NCBI GenBank assembly: GCA_030628445.1
Contig: DAOVQV010000061.1
Span: 1 to 7,725, forward strand
Reading direction: 5' to 3'
From: Phycisphaerae bacterium
GTDB taxonomy: Bacteria; Planctomycetota; Phycisphaerae; SM23-33
DNA length: 7,725 nucleotides
The notes under the pieces were generated by a model. The model did no database searches. It saw nothing but the letters and a program-made list of their open reading frames with translations, and was not told the origin of the DNA. The translations under genes and the position numbers were made by a program. Below, piece by piece: positions 1 through 6,150 of this stretch (the stretch's first letter is position 1; the number at the start of each line of letters is the position of its first letter).

Positions 1-332
1 ATCCGCGTCGTCTTCGGGAAGGATGAGACGATCAGCATCAGCGAAGCATCGGGCGCCGGCGTGGCGAGATACCGCTCCAGCTGCTCGCGGTACGCGCTTA
101 CGAATGCATCCGCGTCGCGGACGACCACGATGCGTGTGGCGGTCAGGAAGGACGGGGTCCGCAGCTCATCGAGCACTTCGGCAAGGTCGGCCGTTGCGTC
201 GAATTGTGTTACGCACAATTGCGGATCGCCGTCGCCGACGACGCCGGCGATAATCTGGCGCCGGTGGGTGTCGCGCAGAAACGCGTCGGGCCCGTGGAGG
301 ACGTAGATCGGCTTTACCTTCGAAGGCGCCAC
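1..332 (-). CDS. holA: DNA polymerase III subunit delta, N-terminal part (gene runs off the window)
   Basis: Delta is the clamp-loader subunit that opens the beta sliding clamp during chromosome replication. The minus strand is open from a GTG at 332 to the window edge, giving 110 codons. The product begins MAPSKVKPIYVLHGPDAF and continues with LDELRTPSFL, then RIVVVRDADAFV, and near the edge LMLIVSSFPKTTR. This order (a KPxYVLHGxDxFL strand-loop, the DELRTxSF segment, the RxVVVxDAD strand and the LxLxVSSxxKxTR strand) is that of bacterial HolA N-terminal domains as I know them; the full protein is usually about 330-350 residues, so roughly two thirds lies outside. The GTG is chosen because it puts the KPIYVLHG strand near residue 7. 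An in-frame TTG at 350 would add six residues. Neither start has a Shine-Dalgarno sequence, and a possible -10 lies 8 bp upstream of the GTG. Confidence 0.85.
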   Translation of the reverse strand, partial: MAPSKVKPIYVLHGPDAFLRDTHRRQIIAGVVGDGDPQLCVTQFDATADLAEVLDELRTPSFLTATRIVVVRDADAFVSAYREQLERYLATPAPDASLMLIVSSFPKTTR

Positions 333-340
333 GACCGGAG

Positions 341-349
341 AGAATAACA
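341..349 (-). promoter_or_regulatory. Possible extended -10 element for holA (leaderless start)
   Basis: On the minus strand the sequence TGTTATTCT fits an extended -10 (TG, one base, then TATTCT; four of six bases match TATAAT). It ends 8 bp before the GTG of holA, so transcription would begin at or next to the start codon. No convincing -35 lies at the right distance. This is an inference from spacing. Confidence 0.3.
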
Positions 350-505
350 AACTCGCCGGACCGTTGATACCCCGGCGGCGGACATGCGCTCTAAAAACAA
401 CCGGGCCGGCGTCGTTGCGACGAGGTCACAACCAGACAGAGCGCCTGGCCCGGATAGACAGGCACCTCACCAACCGCAAGACAAATACCAGGTAGCCCGA
501 GCGCA

Positions 506-520
506 CCGGCCAGCGGCCGG
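506..520. other. GC hairpin downstream of the small membrane-protein gene
   Basis: CCGGCC and GGCCGG form a perfect 6-bp stem around a 3-base loop, 45 bp past the stop codon of the 42-residue gene at 565-693. No T-run follows on either strand, so it is not a standard intrinsic terminator. It could protect the 3' end of the transcript, or be chance in GC-rich DNA. The rest of the 333-564 gap shows nothing I can name. Confidence 0.3.
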
Positions 521-564
521 CCGCGCCCAATGCGCCAATGAGCTATCAGCGGCGCCCTGGGGGC

Positions 565-693
565 TTACATCTGCTTGCTCCGGTAGACCTTCAACGCGAT
601 GAGCAACAAAATCACCAGAACAAGCATCAGTGGCTGCCACCAGAACAGCCAGGTCACCCCCCATAGCTCAGCCAACATCGTCGAAATTGCCAT
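565..693 (-). CDS. Small single-span membrane protein, 42 residues, unknown function
   Basis: I do not recognise the family. The product begins MAISTMLAELWGVTWLFWW and ends in the basic tail ALKVYRSKQM. Residues 1-19 form a short amphipathic, tryptophan-rich segment (W11, W15, W18, W19). Residues 20-35 (QPLMLVLVILLLIALK) are one hydrophobic span, followed by a positive tail (K35, R38, K40), which by the positive-inside rule suggests an N-out/C-in orientation. The ATG at 693 is preceded by AAGGAG with an 8-bp gap, and a good sigma70-type promoter lies about 48 bp further upstream, so this is more than a chance reading frame. An in-frame upstream ATG at 759 would add 22 residues but lacks this site. 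It sits alone between tRNA-Met and holA on the same strand. Small hydrophobic proteins of this shape include complex subunits and regulators; no specific role can be assigned. Confidence 0.6.
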   Translation of the reverse strand: MAISTMLAELWGVTWLFWWQPLMLVLVILLLIALKVYRSKQM

Positions 694-740
694 GCTAAGT
701 TCTCCTTGGCGAAAAAGGATACATACCCTTACACAGCGGC

Positions 741-769
741 CTTTTACATCCGCACCCACGCCGCGTCAA
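741..769 (-). promoter_or_regulatory. Sigma70-type promoter of the small membrane-protein gene
   Basis: On the minus strand TTGACG (five of six matches to the -35 consensus) is followed by exactly 17 bp and TAAAAG (four of six matches to the -10). Transcription would begin near 734, leaving a leader of about 40 bases that contains the AAGGAG ribosome site. It reads away from the tRNA gene and directly into the 42-residue frame. Confidence 0.5.
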
Positions 770-842
770 GCAAAAACCTCACCCGCCGCAACTGCTGGAG
801 CCGCGGCCGCGGGGCGAACGAAACTGCCAGTAGGTAAAACAA

Positions 843-915
843 TAGCGGCGACTGGACTCGAACCAGTGACCCAGGGCTTATGAATCCCTTGCTCTGCCAA
901 CTGAGCTACGCCGCC
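843..915 (-). tRNA. tRNA-Met(CAT), elongator type
   Basis: All cloverleaf parts are present in 73 bases: acceptor GGCGGCG with CGCCGCT (G1-U72 wobble), D-arm GCTC/GAGC with loop AGTTGGCA, anticodon loop TTCATAA (anticodon CAT), a 5-base variable loop GGGTC, and T-arm ACTGG-TTCGAGT-CCAGT, with discriminator A73. CCA is not encoded. The top anticodon pair is A31-G39, a mismatch, above four normal pairs. It lacks the three consecutive G-C pairs at 29-31/39-41 and the unpaired 1-72 of initiator tRNA, so I call it elongator. The G1-U72 wobble is, as I recall, shared with some bacterial elongator tRNA-Met such as that of Bacillus. CAT could also belong to tRNA-Ile2 (lysidine-modified), which I consider less likely. 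Confidence 0.93.
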
Positions 916-946
916 GGCGAACCAATAAGGTTCTACCTATCGGTAT

Positions 947-976
947 ATTAATGAACCAACACGCCGACTTTTTCAA
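947..976 (-). promoter_or_regulatory. Probable promoter of the tRNA-Met gene
   Basis: In the 78-bp gap between the lipoprotein stop and the tRNA, the minus strand reads TTGAAA (five of six for the -35), 18 bp, then ATTAAT (four of six for the -10). Transcription would begin near 940, about 25 bases before the mature tRNA 5' end. The stretch is markedly AT-rich compared with its surroundings. Confidence 0.4.
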
Positions 977-993
977 CCGTTAATCGCCTGCGG

Positions 994-1815
994 CTACTGT
1001 GCGGGCTGCGTACCCGGCCGGGTGGCGGGGTCGCCCTTGGGCTTGGCGGGCTTTGGGGCGCCTTTCCCGTCCGCCTTTCGGTTGCGCTTCTGAATGATCT
1101 GCAGCTGCTGTTCAGTCAGCACCTCGTCCATAATCCGCTGTCGCAGGTCGCGCTGGAGTTTGTCCTGCCGGCCCCGTCGGGTCTCGCCGATCAGCTTGAA
1201 CGCTTCGGGCGCGGCCTCATCGCACATCCGGCTGATTTTGGCGCGCTGCTCGTCGGTCAGGTCCAGGGCCCCGCTGCGGCGCATGATCATCCGATACAAC
1301 ATGAAGCTCCGCAGGTCGTGGTTCTGCCGGCGGGTAAGCACGCCGCGCCTGTGAGCTTGGTGTGTAAATCGGATCTTCTGACGCTGGTGGTTCAGCCAGT
1401 TCCTCTCATCCCACATCCTGTTAATTCGCACCCGCAGCTCATCGAGCCTGCCCTTGTACTTCGTGTCCCAATCGGCGACGGAGGCTTCTTCTTGCTCGTA
1501 CAACTGCTCAATTCGCTGCTTCTGGGCGTCGGTCAGGTTTACCGCCGCGCCTACCATCGATTTTTCATCGCGGGTCCGCCAAACCGGGTCGCCGGGCTTG
1601 TTGTCTTCAAGCTTGATGCGAGGTAACGTGTCGGCCTGGGGATCATCGGCCGGGGGCGTATCCCAGGGGACCTCGATCCACTCGCCGTACTTCTTCCTGA
1701 AGTACTCCGCCGTCAGACGCCCCGGCGGGGCTTGGGCGTCGGTTTGCACTTGGGCCGATTCGCAACCGAAGGTAATGACAACCACCCCGCAAAGGATCCA
1801 TCTACAGGTCCCCAT
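994..1815 (-). CDS. Lipoprotein with four LTxxQ motifs (Spy/CpxP-like helical protein)
   Basis: This 273-residue protein is probably lipid-anchored and extracytoplasmic. It starts MGTCRWILCG, then a short hydrophobic run and the lipobox ITFG-C with C18 as the modified cysteine. Residues 19-90 are a proline- and charge-rich linker. Residues 91-245 are predicted helical and hold four LTxxQ motifs: LTDAQ 94-98, LTRRQ 160-164, LTDEQ 186-190 and LTEQQ 233-237. LTxxQ is the signature of the Spy/CpxP family of periplasmic stress proteins and chaperones, although E. coli members are shorter (about 160 residues). The last 25 residues are a disordered Lys/Pro/Ala/Gly tail. The ATG at 1815 is chosen because AGGAGG lies 8 bp upstream and because it puts the signal peptide at the N-terminus; an in-frame ATG at 1950 would bury it behind 45 arginine- and glycine-rich residues. 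A role in envelope stress or metal response is an inference. Confidence 0.8.
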   Translation of the reverse strand: MGTCRWILCGVVVITFGCESAQVQTDAQAPPGRLTAEYFRKKYGEWIEVPWDTPPADDPQADTLPRIKLEDNKPGDPVWRTRDEKSMVGAAVNLTDAQKQRIEQLYEQEEASVADWDTKYKGRLDELRVRINRMWDERNWLNHQRQKIRFTHQAHRRGVLTRRQNHDLRSFMLYRMIMRRSGALDLTDEQRAKISRMCDEAAPEAFKLIGETRRGRQDKLQRDLRQRIMDEVLTEQQLQIIQKRNRKADGKGAPKPAKPKGDPATRPGTQPAQ

Positions 1816-1920
1816 CGCTTCTGCCTCCTCTGGGTAACCCAAACGGGCTCCGCCCGCCCAGATGGGACGAAAACCCCGCGCAACGACCCCGGGGCCCGCA
1901 CTTGAGGCCCGCCGCACCAC

Positions 1921-1950
1921 AGCATCGCCTAAGCGCTCGGCGCCTGTCAA
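1921..1950 (-). promoter_or_regulatory. Candidate promoter of the LTxxQ lipoprotein gene
   Basis: The minus strand has a perfect TTGACA at 1945-1950, then 18 bp and the weak -10 GATGCT at 1921-1926 (three of six matches). Transcription would begin near 1914 and leave a leader of about 100 bases. The -35 is the best match in the 206-bp divergent gap, but the poor -10 keeps confidence low. Confidence 0.35.
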
Positions 1951-2007
1951 CGGGTTTCCCGCCGGGCGGGGCGAAAGAAACTCCCTGCGTGGCGGCGCGG
2001 GTTTGCG

Positions 2008-2013
2008 TAGAAT
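2008..2013 (+). promoter_or_regulatory. Possible -10 element of the M48 protease gene (leaderless start)
   Basis: TAGAAT (five of six matches to TATAAT) lies 8 bp before the ATG at 2022. Transcription would begin at about 2020-2021, so the mRNA would have essentially no leader, which agrees with the absence of a Shine-Dalgarno sequence. The -35 position (around 1985-1990, CTGCGT) is poor. Confidence 0.35.
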
Positions 2014-2021
2014 TGTCGCCC

Positions 2022-3443
2022 ATGCAGCAGCACATGGTGATACTCCTGGCGTTTCTGGTAGGTCTTTTCCTGCTGCAGGAAGAGGGACACTCGGCGTCGC
2101 CGCTTTGGGTGACGGCGGCGGTTGCGGGAGTGTACTTGGGCGTTGCGGTCGGGCTCAGTCGCCTTAATACCGCACTTAGCCTGCGCGCGTTTGCCCGCCA
2201 CGAACGATTTCCCCCCTCGGCGGCGAGGAGGCACAACCTACTGAGGCACCTGACGCACGTCTGGCTGATCGCAGGGCTGGGCGTGGTAATCGCGGCCGGA
2301 TATGGGCACTTGATCGCCGACGTCCTGCGGGCGGAAACGATCCCGTTGGCCGGGAAGCTTCTGGTGGTCCTCCCGTTTGTCTTGGGGCTCATCCTGCACT
2401 GGACGCAGGAGTATCCGTTCCACCGAGCCCTGCACCAGCACATTGCCCGCCAGCAGCAGCTCGTCGGGTCGGGGGCGACCTGGGGTACCTGGACAAGGGC
2501 TGAACACCTGGGTTACAACATCCGGCATCACCTGTTGTTCATCGTCGTGCCCGTTGGTTTGATTATCCTGATCCAGGACGTGCTCGTGCTGTACGGCCCG
2601 AGCGTGTTGGGAGATGTCCCGCATCGTGAGGAAATTCTAGCGGCCGCTGCGCTGGTGGCGGCCGGGGGCGTTTTCTTCTTCGCCCCGCTGCTGATAGTCA
2701 GGATCTGGCGGACCAAGAAGCTCCCGGAAGGCCCGCTTCGGGCCCAGCTTCAGCGGATGTGCACCCGTCTGGGCCTGCGGTTTCGCGACATCCTTATTTG
2801 GCGCAGCGGGAATGTTATCGCCAACGCCGGCGTGATGGGCCTGTCCGGGTCGGTTCGCTACGTGCTGTTGAGCGACCTGCTGCTGGAACGGATGCAGGAT
2901 GAACAGGTCAAGGCGGTCTTCGCACACGAGGCCGGGCACGTCATCTGTCATCACATTCTCTACATGGCTGTCTTTGCGATAGCCTCCGCCCTCCTGGCGA
3001 TATCCACCGGCGGCGTGGGCGCTGCGGTACTGGGTCTGGAGGGCGGTGGCGGCGACATCGTCGCCATGGTGCTGTTGGGCGCGGCCTGGGCGGTGGGGTT
3101 CGGGTGGCTGTCCCGGCGCCTGGAGCGCCAGAGCGACGTGATTGCGGCGTGGGCGTCGGGGCCCGACGGCGGCGGTGATGAGGGGACCATCAGCGCCGAA
3201 GGGGCGGCGATCTTCGCCTCGGCGCTTCAACGGGTGGCCCAGCTTAACGGTATTGCGGGTTCACAGCGCTCGTGGCGGCACGGCTCGATTATCAGCCGGG
3301 TCAATTACATATTGCACTTATCGGCCATCGGCGCCACTCGCAGCCGGATCGACCGTGTGGTCCGCCGAATCAAACTGGGTGTTTGGGTCGCACTGGCGGC
3401 TGGTGCGGTCCTGGCGGCCGTTCGGATATTCGCAATTGAGTAG
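2022..3443 (+). CDS. Membrane-embedded M48-family zinc metalloprotease
   Basis: A 473-residue integral membrane protease of the HtpX/Ste24 (M48) superfamily, which cleaves membrane or membrane-associated proteins. The zinc site is complete: H302-E303-A-G-H306 (HExxH, E303 catalytic) and the third ligand E368 in ERQSD, with the usual D372 four residues later. N268-A269, about 35 residues before HExxH, matches the NA-xxx-G strand of the family. Hydrophobic segments lie near 5-19, 27-45, 78-98, 110-126, 170-191, 203-227, 312-338, 346-363 and 452-470, so the catalytic domain follows five or six N-terminal spans, more than in the four-helix HtpX. Residues S417-R445 carry the SWRHGSI-SR-x-x-Y element that replaces the usual HP-xxx-R block. 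ATG 2022 puts the first span at the N-terminus; an in-frame ATG at 1902 would prepend 40 residues that do not look membrane-like. No ribosome site precedes it. A role in membrane protein quality control is likely but the substrate is unknown. Confidence 0.85.
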   Translation: MQQHMVILLAFLVGLFLLQEEGHSASPLWVTAAVAGVYLGVAVGLSRLNTALSLRAFARHERFPPSAARRHNLLRHLTHVWLIAGLGVVIAAGYGHLIADVLRAETIPLAGKLLVVLPFVLGLILHWTQEYPFHRALHQHIARQQQLVGSGATWGTWTRAEHLGYNIRHHLLFIVVPVGLIILIQDVLVLYGPSVLGDVPHREEILAAAALVAAGGVFFFAPLLIVRIWRTKKLPEGPLRAQLQRMCTRLGLRFRDILIWRSGNVIANAGVMGLSGSVRYVLLSDLLLERMQDEQVKAVFAHEAGHVICHHILYMAVFAIASALLAISTGGVGAAVLGLEGGGGDIVAMVLLGAAWAVGFGWLSRRLERQSDVIAAWASGPDGGGDEGTISAEGAAIFASALQRVAQLNGIAGSQRSWRHGSIISRVNYILHLSAIGATRSRIDRVVRRIKLGVWVALAAGAVLAAVRIFAIE

Positions 3444-3452
3444 CGCCTCCCG

Positions 3453-3474
3453 GCGCCGCCGCGGACGGCGGCGC
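3453..3474 (+). other. Perfect 9-bp intergenic hairpin between protease and SDR genes
   Basis: GCGCCGCCG at 3453-3461 pairs with CGGCGGCGC at 3466-3474 around the loop CGGA, 9 bp past the protease stop and ending 14 bp before the AGGAG site of the next gene. No T-run follows, so full intrinsic termination is unlikely. It may lower read-through, mark an mRNA processing point, or set different expression of the two genes. Confidence 0.5.
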
Positions 3475-3497
3475 AGAACAGATACAGGAGTTCGCCC

Positions 3498-4331
3498 ATG
3501 GCTCAGACGACCCCAACACCCGTTGTGGTGATAACCGGCGCCTCCAGCGGAATCGGAGCTGAGACGGCCCTTGCATTCGCTCGGCGCGGAGCGGGCGTTG
3601 TCTTGGCGGCCAGACGGGCCGATCGTCTGGCGGCCCTGGTGCGGGACTGTCAGGGCGTCGGCGGGGTCGCCATCGGCGTGACCACCGATGTCGCTGAGGC
3701 GGATCAGGTTCAGGCCCTGGTCGCTGCGGCGGTGGAGCAATTCGGGCGCATCGACGTGATGGTCAACAACGCCGGATACGGACAGTTCGGCCGCGTCCAC
3801 GAGCTGTCCGACGAGGACATGCGACGGATCTTCGACGTTAATTTCTTCGGCGTCTTTTACGGCTGCAAGGCGGCGGCGCCCGTGATGATACGCCAGCGGT
3901 CGGGGCACATCTTCAACATCTCATCGATCATCGGGAAGCGGGGCTCGCCATTCCACGGCGCCTATTGTGCGACAAAATTCGCCGTCGCCGGGCTGACCGA
4001 CTCGATGCGCGTCGAGCTGGCCCACTGGGGCGTTCGCGTCACCTTGGTCTGCCCCGCCCTGACCGAGACGCAGTTTTCCGCCAATGTCCGCGACGGTGAA
4101 CCCCGCTCCGAATCGAAGTACCTGACCCGCGCCGCAAAGATGCCCGCCCGCAAGGTGGCCCTCAAGATCGTAGAGGCGGTAGGTAAGAGAAGACCGCAGA
4201 TCGTCTTTACCGCGGGCGGTAAGTTCCTGGTCGCCGTAAATGCGCTTTGGCCCTCTGCGGCCGATAGGATCATGAAATACTACCACGACGATTTGCTCGG
4301 CGCAATTCAGCGCACGAACGAGACGAGCTGA
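3498..4331 (+). CDS. Short-chain dehydrogenase/reductase (classical SDR), substrate unknown
   Basis: A 277-residue NAD(P)-dependent oxidoreductase of normal classical-SDR length (250-280). The Rossmann motif TGASSGIG is at 13-20, the cofactor-side D64 follows (TTDV), NNAG is at 90-93, and the catalytic tetrad is N115, S143, Y156 and K160 (YCATK). The pair R39-R40 after the second strand suggests NADP(H) rather than NAD(H). The usual PG after strand six is PA here (P186-A187). Residues 195-277 form the substrate-specific part with no signal I can assign. The ATG at 3498 has AGGAG 7 bp upstream. It follows the protease gene by 54 bp with no promoter I can see, so co-transcription is plausible though a functional link is not evident. 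The downstream neighbour is convergent, with a 46-bp gap and no clear terminator. Confidence 0.9.
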   Translation: MAQTTPTPVVVITGASSGIGAETALAFARRGAGVVLAARRADRLAALVRDCQGVGGVAIGVTTDVAEADQVQALVAAAVEQFGRIDVMVNNAGYGQFGRVHELSDEDMRRIFDVNFFGVFYGCKAAAPVMIRQRSGHIFNISSIIGKRGSPFHGAYCATKFAVAGLTDSMRVELAHWGVRVTLVCPALTETQFSANVRDGEPRSESKYLTRAAKMPARKVALKIVEAVGKRRPQIVFTAGGKFLVAVNALWPSAADRIMKYYHDDLLGAIQRTNETS

Positions 4332-4377
4332 GAACTCGGTTTGACGAATCGGCCGGGAGGTGCGTTTTTGAGACTGG

Positions 4378-5586
4378 TCAGTTCCCGTTCAGCTCAGGGT
4401 AGAATTTGAGAACATTGTCGAGAATATCCATGAAGGCCTTGAACACGACCGGATCGAAATGCTTCCCGTTTTCGTTGTCGAGCACGTCGAGGGCTACGTC
4501 CAGCCTGCAGGCAGGTTTGTAGCAGCGGTGGGAGACCACCGCATCAAAGACATCCGCCAGGCCCACAATCCGCCCGCATATCGGAATGTTTTCCTTGCTG
4601 AGGGTGTTTGGATATCCCTGCCCGTCCCACCGTTCGTGATGGTTCAGCGCCACGTCTCGTGCCATCGACAGCACTTCATCCTCCGGGTCCCGAAAGATAT
4701 CAGCCCCCGCCAGTGTGTGCTGTTCCATGACCTGGCGCTGCGAAGGCGTCAGCGGGCCGGGCTTCAGGAGGATAGCATCGGGTATTGCGACCTTCCCCAC
4801 GTCGTGCATCGCGCTGGCGTACTTGAGCAGCTCGGTTTCCTGCGACGGAAGCCCCAGCTCACCGGCGATCATCTCGGATGTCTGGCTGACCCGCTTGACG
4901 TGCTCGCTGGTGTCGGCGTCTCGATACTCAGCGATCGTCGCGAGGCGCAATATGCTGTTCAGGTGCATCTGGCGCAGTTCCCTCTGCAGGCGGACGTTGT
5001 GCAAGCTGATCGCAGCCGTCGACGCCAACGCAATGATTCCCCCGCAAACGGGGTCGGGAAATGCTTGGCACTTTCCATCGGCCCCGACGCAATTGAACAG
5101 TTGCAGCACGCCGATACACTTCCCGTCCGGACAATTCAGCGGTATCGCCAGGATGCTGGTGACCCGGTATCCGGTCTTGGCGTCCAGTTCGCGGTTTATC
5201 GTAAACGGCGCTCCGGGCGGGAGGACAAAGCTGTCGGGGATGTTCATAATCTGCGCGGTACTTGCGACGAATCCGGCCAGCGAGTTGGATGAGATCGGGA
5301 TCTGCTTACCCAATAGGTGGCGGTCGATGTCCGATTCATGCATTCTGTCGTTCTGGACTGCGACGAATTGCAGTTGATCGTCCTGGACGAGGTAAAGGGA
5401 CCCTGCCTCGGCCTTCGTGAGGCTTCGCGCCTGGGTCAGGACGGTTTCCAGCATTTCGCGCTGGTCACGGGAGGCATAGAGTGTTGCCCCGACCTCCAAC
5501 AATCTTTCAAGTACAGACTCCATCCCATCGCCCCCCTCCAAAAGAACCTGATCGGACATCGAGTTGTTTCCAGCTTGCGGGTTCAT
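4378..5586 (-). CDS. GAF + HD-GYP domain protein, probable cyclic-di-GMP phosphodiesterase
   Basis: A 402-residue cytoplasmic signalling protein. A GAF sensor domain spans about 22-200, a coiled helix about 195-222 (LQRELRQMHLNSILRLA) and HD-GYP about 205-395. HD-GYP enzymes hydrolyse cyclic-di-GMP to pGpG or GMP. The active-site set is complete: H229, H261-D262 (HDVGK), H290, H316-H317, D345 and the diagnostic GYP at 324-326 inside HHERWDGQGYP; K357 in RCYK is also conserved. The GAF domain has an unusual cluster of five cysteines at 152, 157, 166, 173 and 181. There is no membrane segment and no receiver domain, so the signal is likely a diffusible ligand or redox state sensed by GAF. The ATG at 5586 has AAGGAG 10 bp upstream; M10 and M22 lack a site. 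It is a single gene, convergent with the SDR gene. Confidence 0.92.
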   Translation of the reverse strand: MNPQAGNNSMSDQVLLEGGDGMESVLERLLEVGATLYASRDQREMLETVLTQARSLTKAEAGSLYLVQDDQLQFVAVQNDRMHESDIDRHLLGKQIPISSNSLAGFVASTAQIMNIPDSFVLPPGAPFTINRELDAKTGYRVTSILAIPLNCPDGKCIGVLQLFNCVGADGKCQAFPDPVCGGIIALASTAAISLHNVRLQRELRQMHLNSILRLATIAEYRDADTSEHVKRVSQTSEMIAGELGLPSQETELLKYASAMHDVGKVAIPDAILLKPGPLTPSQRQVMEQHTLAGADIFRDPEDEVLSMARDVALNHHERWDGQGYPNTLSKENIPICGRIVGLADVFDAVVSHRCYKPACRLDVALDVLDNENGKHFDPVVFKAFMDILDNVLKFYPELNGN

Positions 5587-5906
5587 TAACCCCTATCTCC
5601 TTCACTAACCGATCTTAGAGTTCTTTCGGCTGGACTTGTCCGCGGCTTGGGTAAGGCTCTGCGGTAAATTCAAGTAATTATCTCGCTTCCGGCCATTGGT
5701 GCTGGACCGGCCCGCAGGGGCGTGTGTGGCGGCGGGGGCTCCCCGAGGGTCTGGTCGGCAGGGCTTGAACCAGGCCCGACGAGGGCGAACGGGGGCTTCT
5801 CGGACGATCGCAACCAGTGCGTCGGCCTGGACGTATGCTTGTGCCCCGCAGGCGGGACGTACCGATCTGCGCGCGCAGGCGAACATGGCGCGGGCCGATT
5901 TGCGGG

Positions 5907-5923
5907 GAAAAATTCACTTTTTC
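5907..5923. repeat. AT-rich inverted repeat GAAAAA-N5-TTTTTC
   Basis: A perfect 6-bp inverted repeat with the loop TTCAC, set in otherwise very GC-rich DNA. Outside it, CGGG on the left and CCCG on the right can extend the stem after a 4-base bulge. It could be an operator, a bend, or a weak terminator for the plus strand because the right arm is a T-run; no gene ends nearby on that strand. Confidence 0.4.
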
Positions 5924-6123
5924 TTGTCCCGGCCGCACCGGCGCTTACGGCGGGCGCGCGGATAATTCGACCGCCGCTGCGCGCCCAAATCGCGTCACGG
6001 CGGGTAAGGTGGACAGGATGTTAACGTCACGACGGACAATTCGCCGCACAGGCCGCGCCGGCGGTCGGCTCCTACCCGTTCGTCCCGGCCGCGCGGTAAT
6101 TGCGCCGACGCGGCGCCGAAAAA

Positions 6124-6140
6124 TGCCAGGCATAATGGCA
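6124..6140. promoter_or_regulatory. Inverted repeat TGCCA-N7-TGGCA, operator-like
   Basis: A 5-bp perfect inverted repeat spaced by 7 bp, giving half-sites about 12 bp apart centre to centre, as expected for a dimeric regulator on roughly one face of the helix. It lies about 180 bp upstream of the HAD lipoprotein promoter and just before the 10-bp-period repeat. It may be chance. Confidence 0.2.
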
Positions 6141-6150
6141 AAGCAGGTTA

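Noticed and set aside
389..423. Intrinsic terminator on the minus strand ending in TTTTTA before holA
   Set aside because: The T-run is real but the preceding CAAC/GTTG stem is weak and bulged.
801..812. 12-bp perfect palindrome CCGCGGCCGCGG between tRNA-Met and the small membrane-protein gene
   Set aside because: It is made only of CG-rich alternations likely to arise by chance in this composition, has no loop and no T-run, and no role can be argued.
843..915. Initiator tRNA or tRNA-Ile2 for the CAT-anticodon tRNA
   Set aside because: Initiator features (unpaired 1-72, three G-C pairs at 29-31/39-41) are absent; Ile2 cannot be fully excluded but the acceptor with G1-U72 fits elongator Met better.
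1816..1950. N-terminal extension of the LTxxQ lipoprotein from the ATG at 1950
   Set aside because: It would bury the signal peptide and lipobox; AGGAGG sits 8 bp before the internal ATG at 1815.
1902..2021. N-terminal extension of the M48 protein from the ATG at 1902
   Set aside because: It would add 40 residues rich in Arg/Pro/Ala before a clear first membrane span, with no ribosome site; the -10-like box at 2008 lies downstream of it.
4332..4377. Terminator between the convergent SDR and HD-GYP genes
   Set aside because: A run of five T is present at 4365-4369 but no stem precedes it; CGAG/CTCG around 4324-4338 gives only four pairs.
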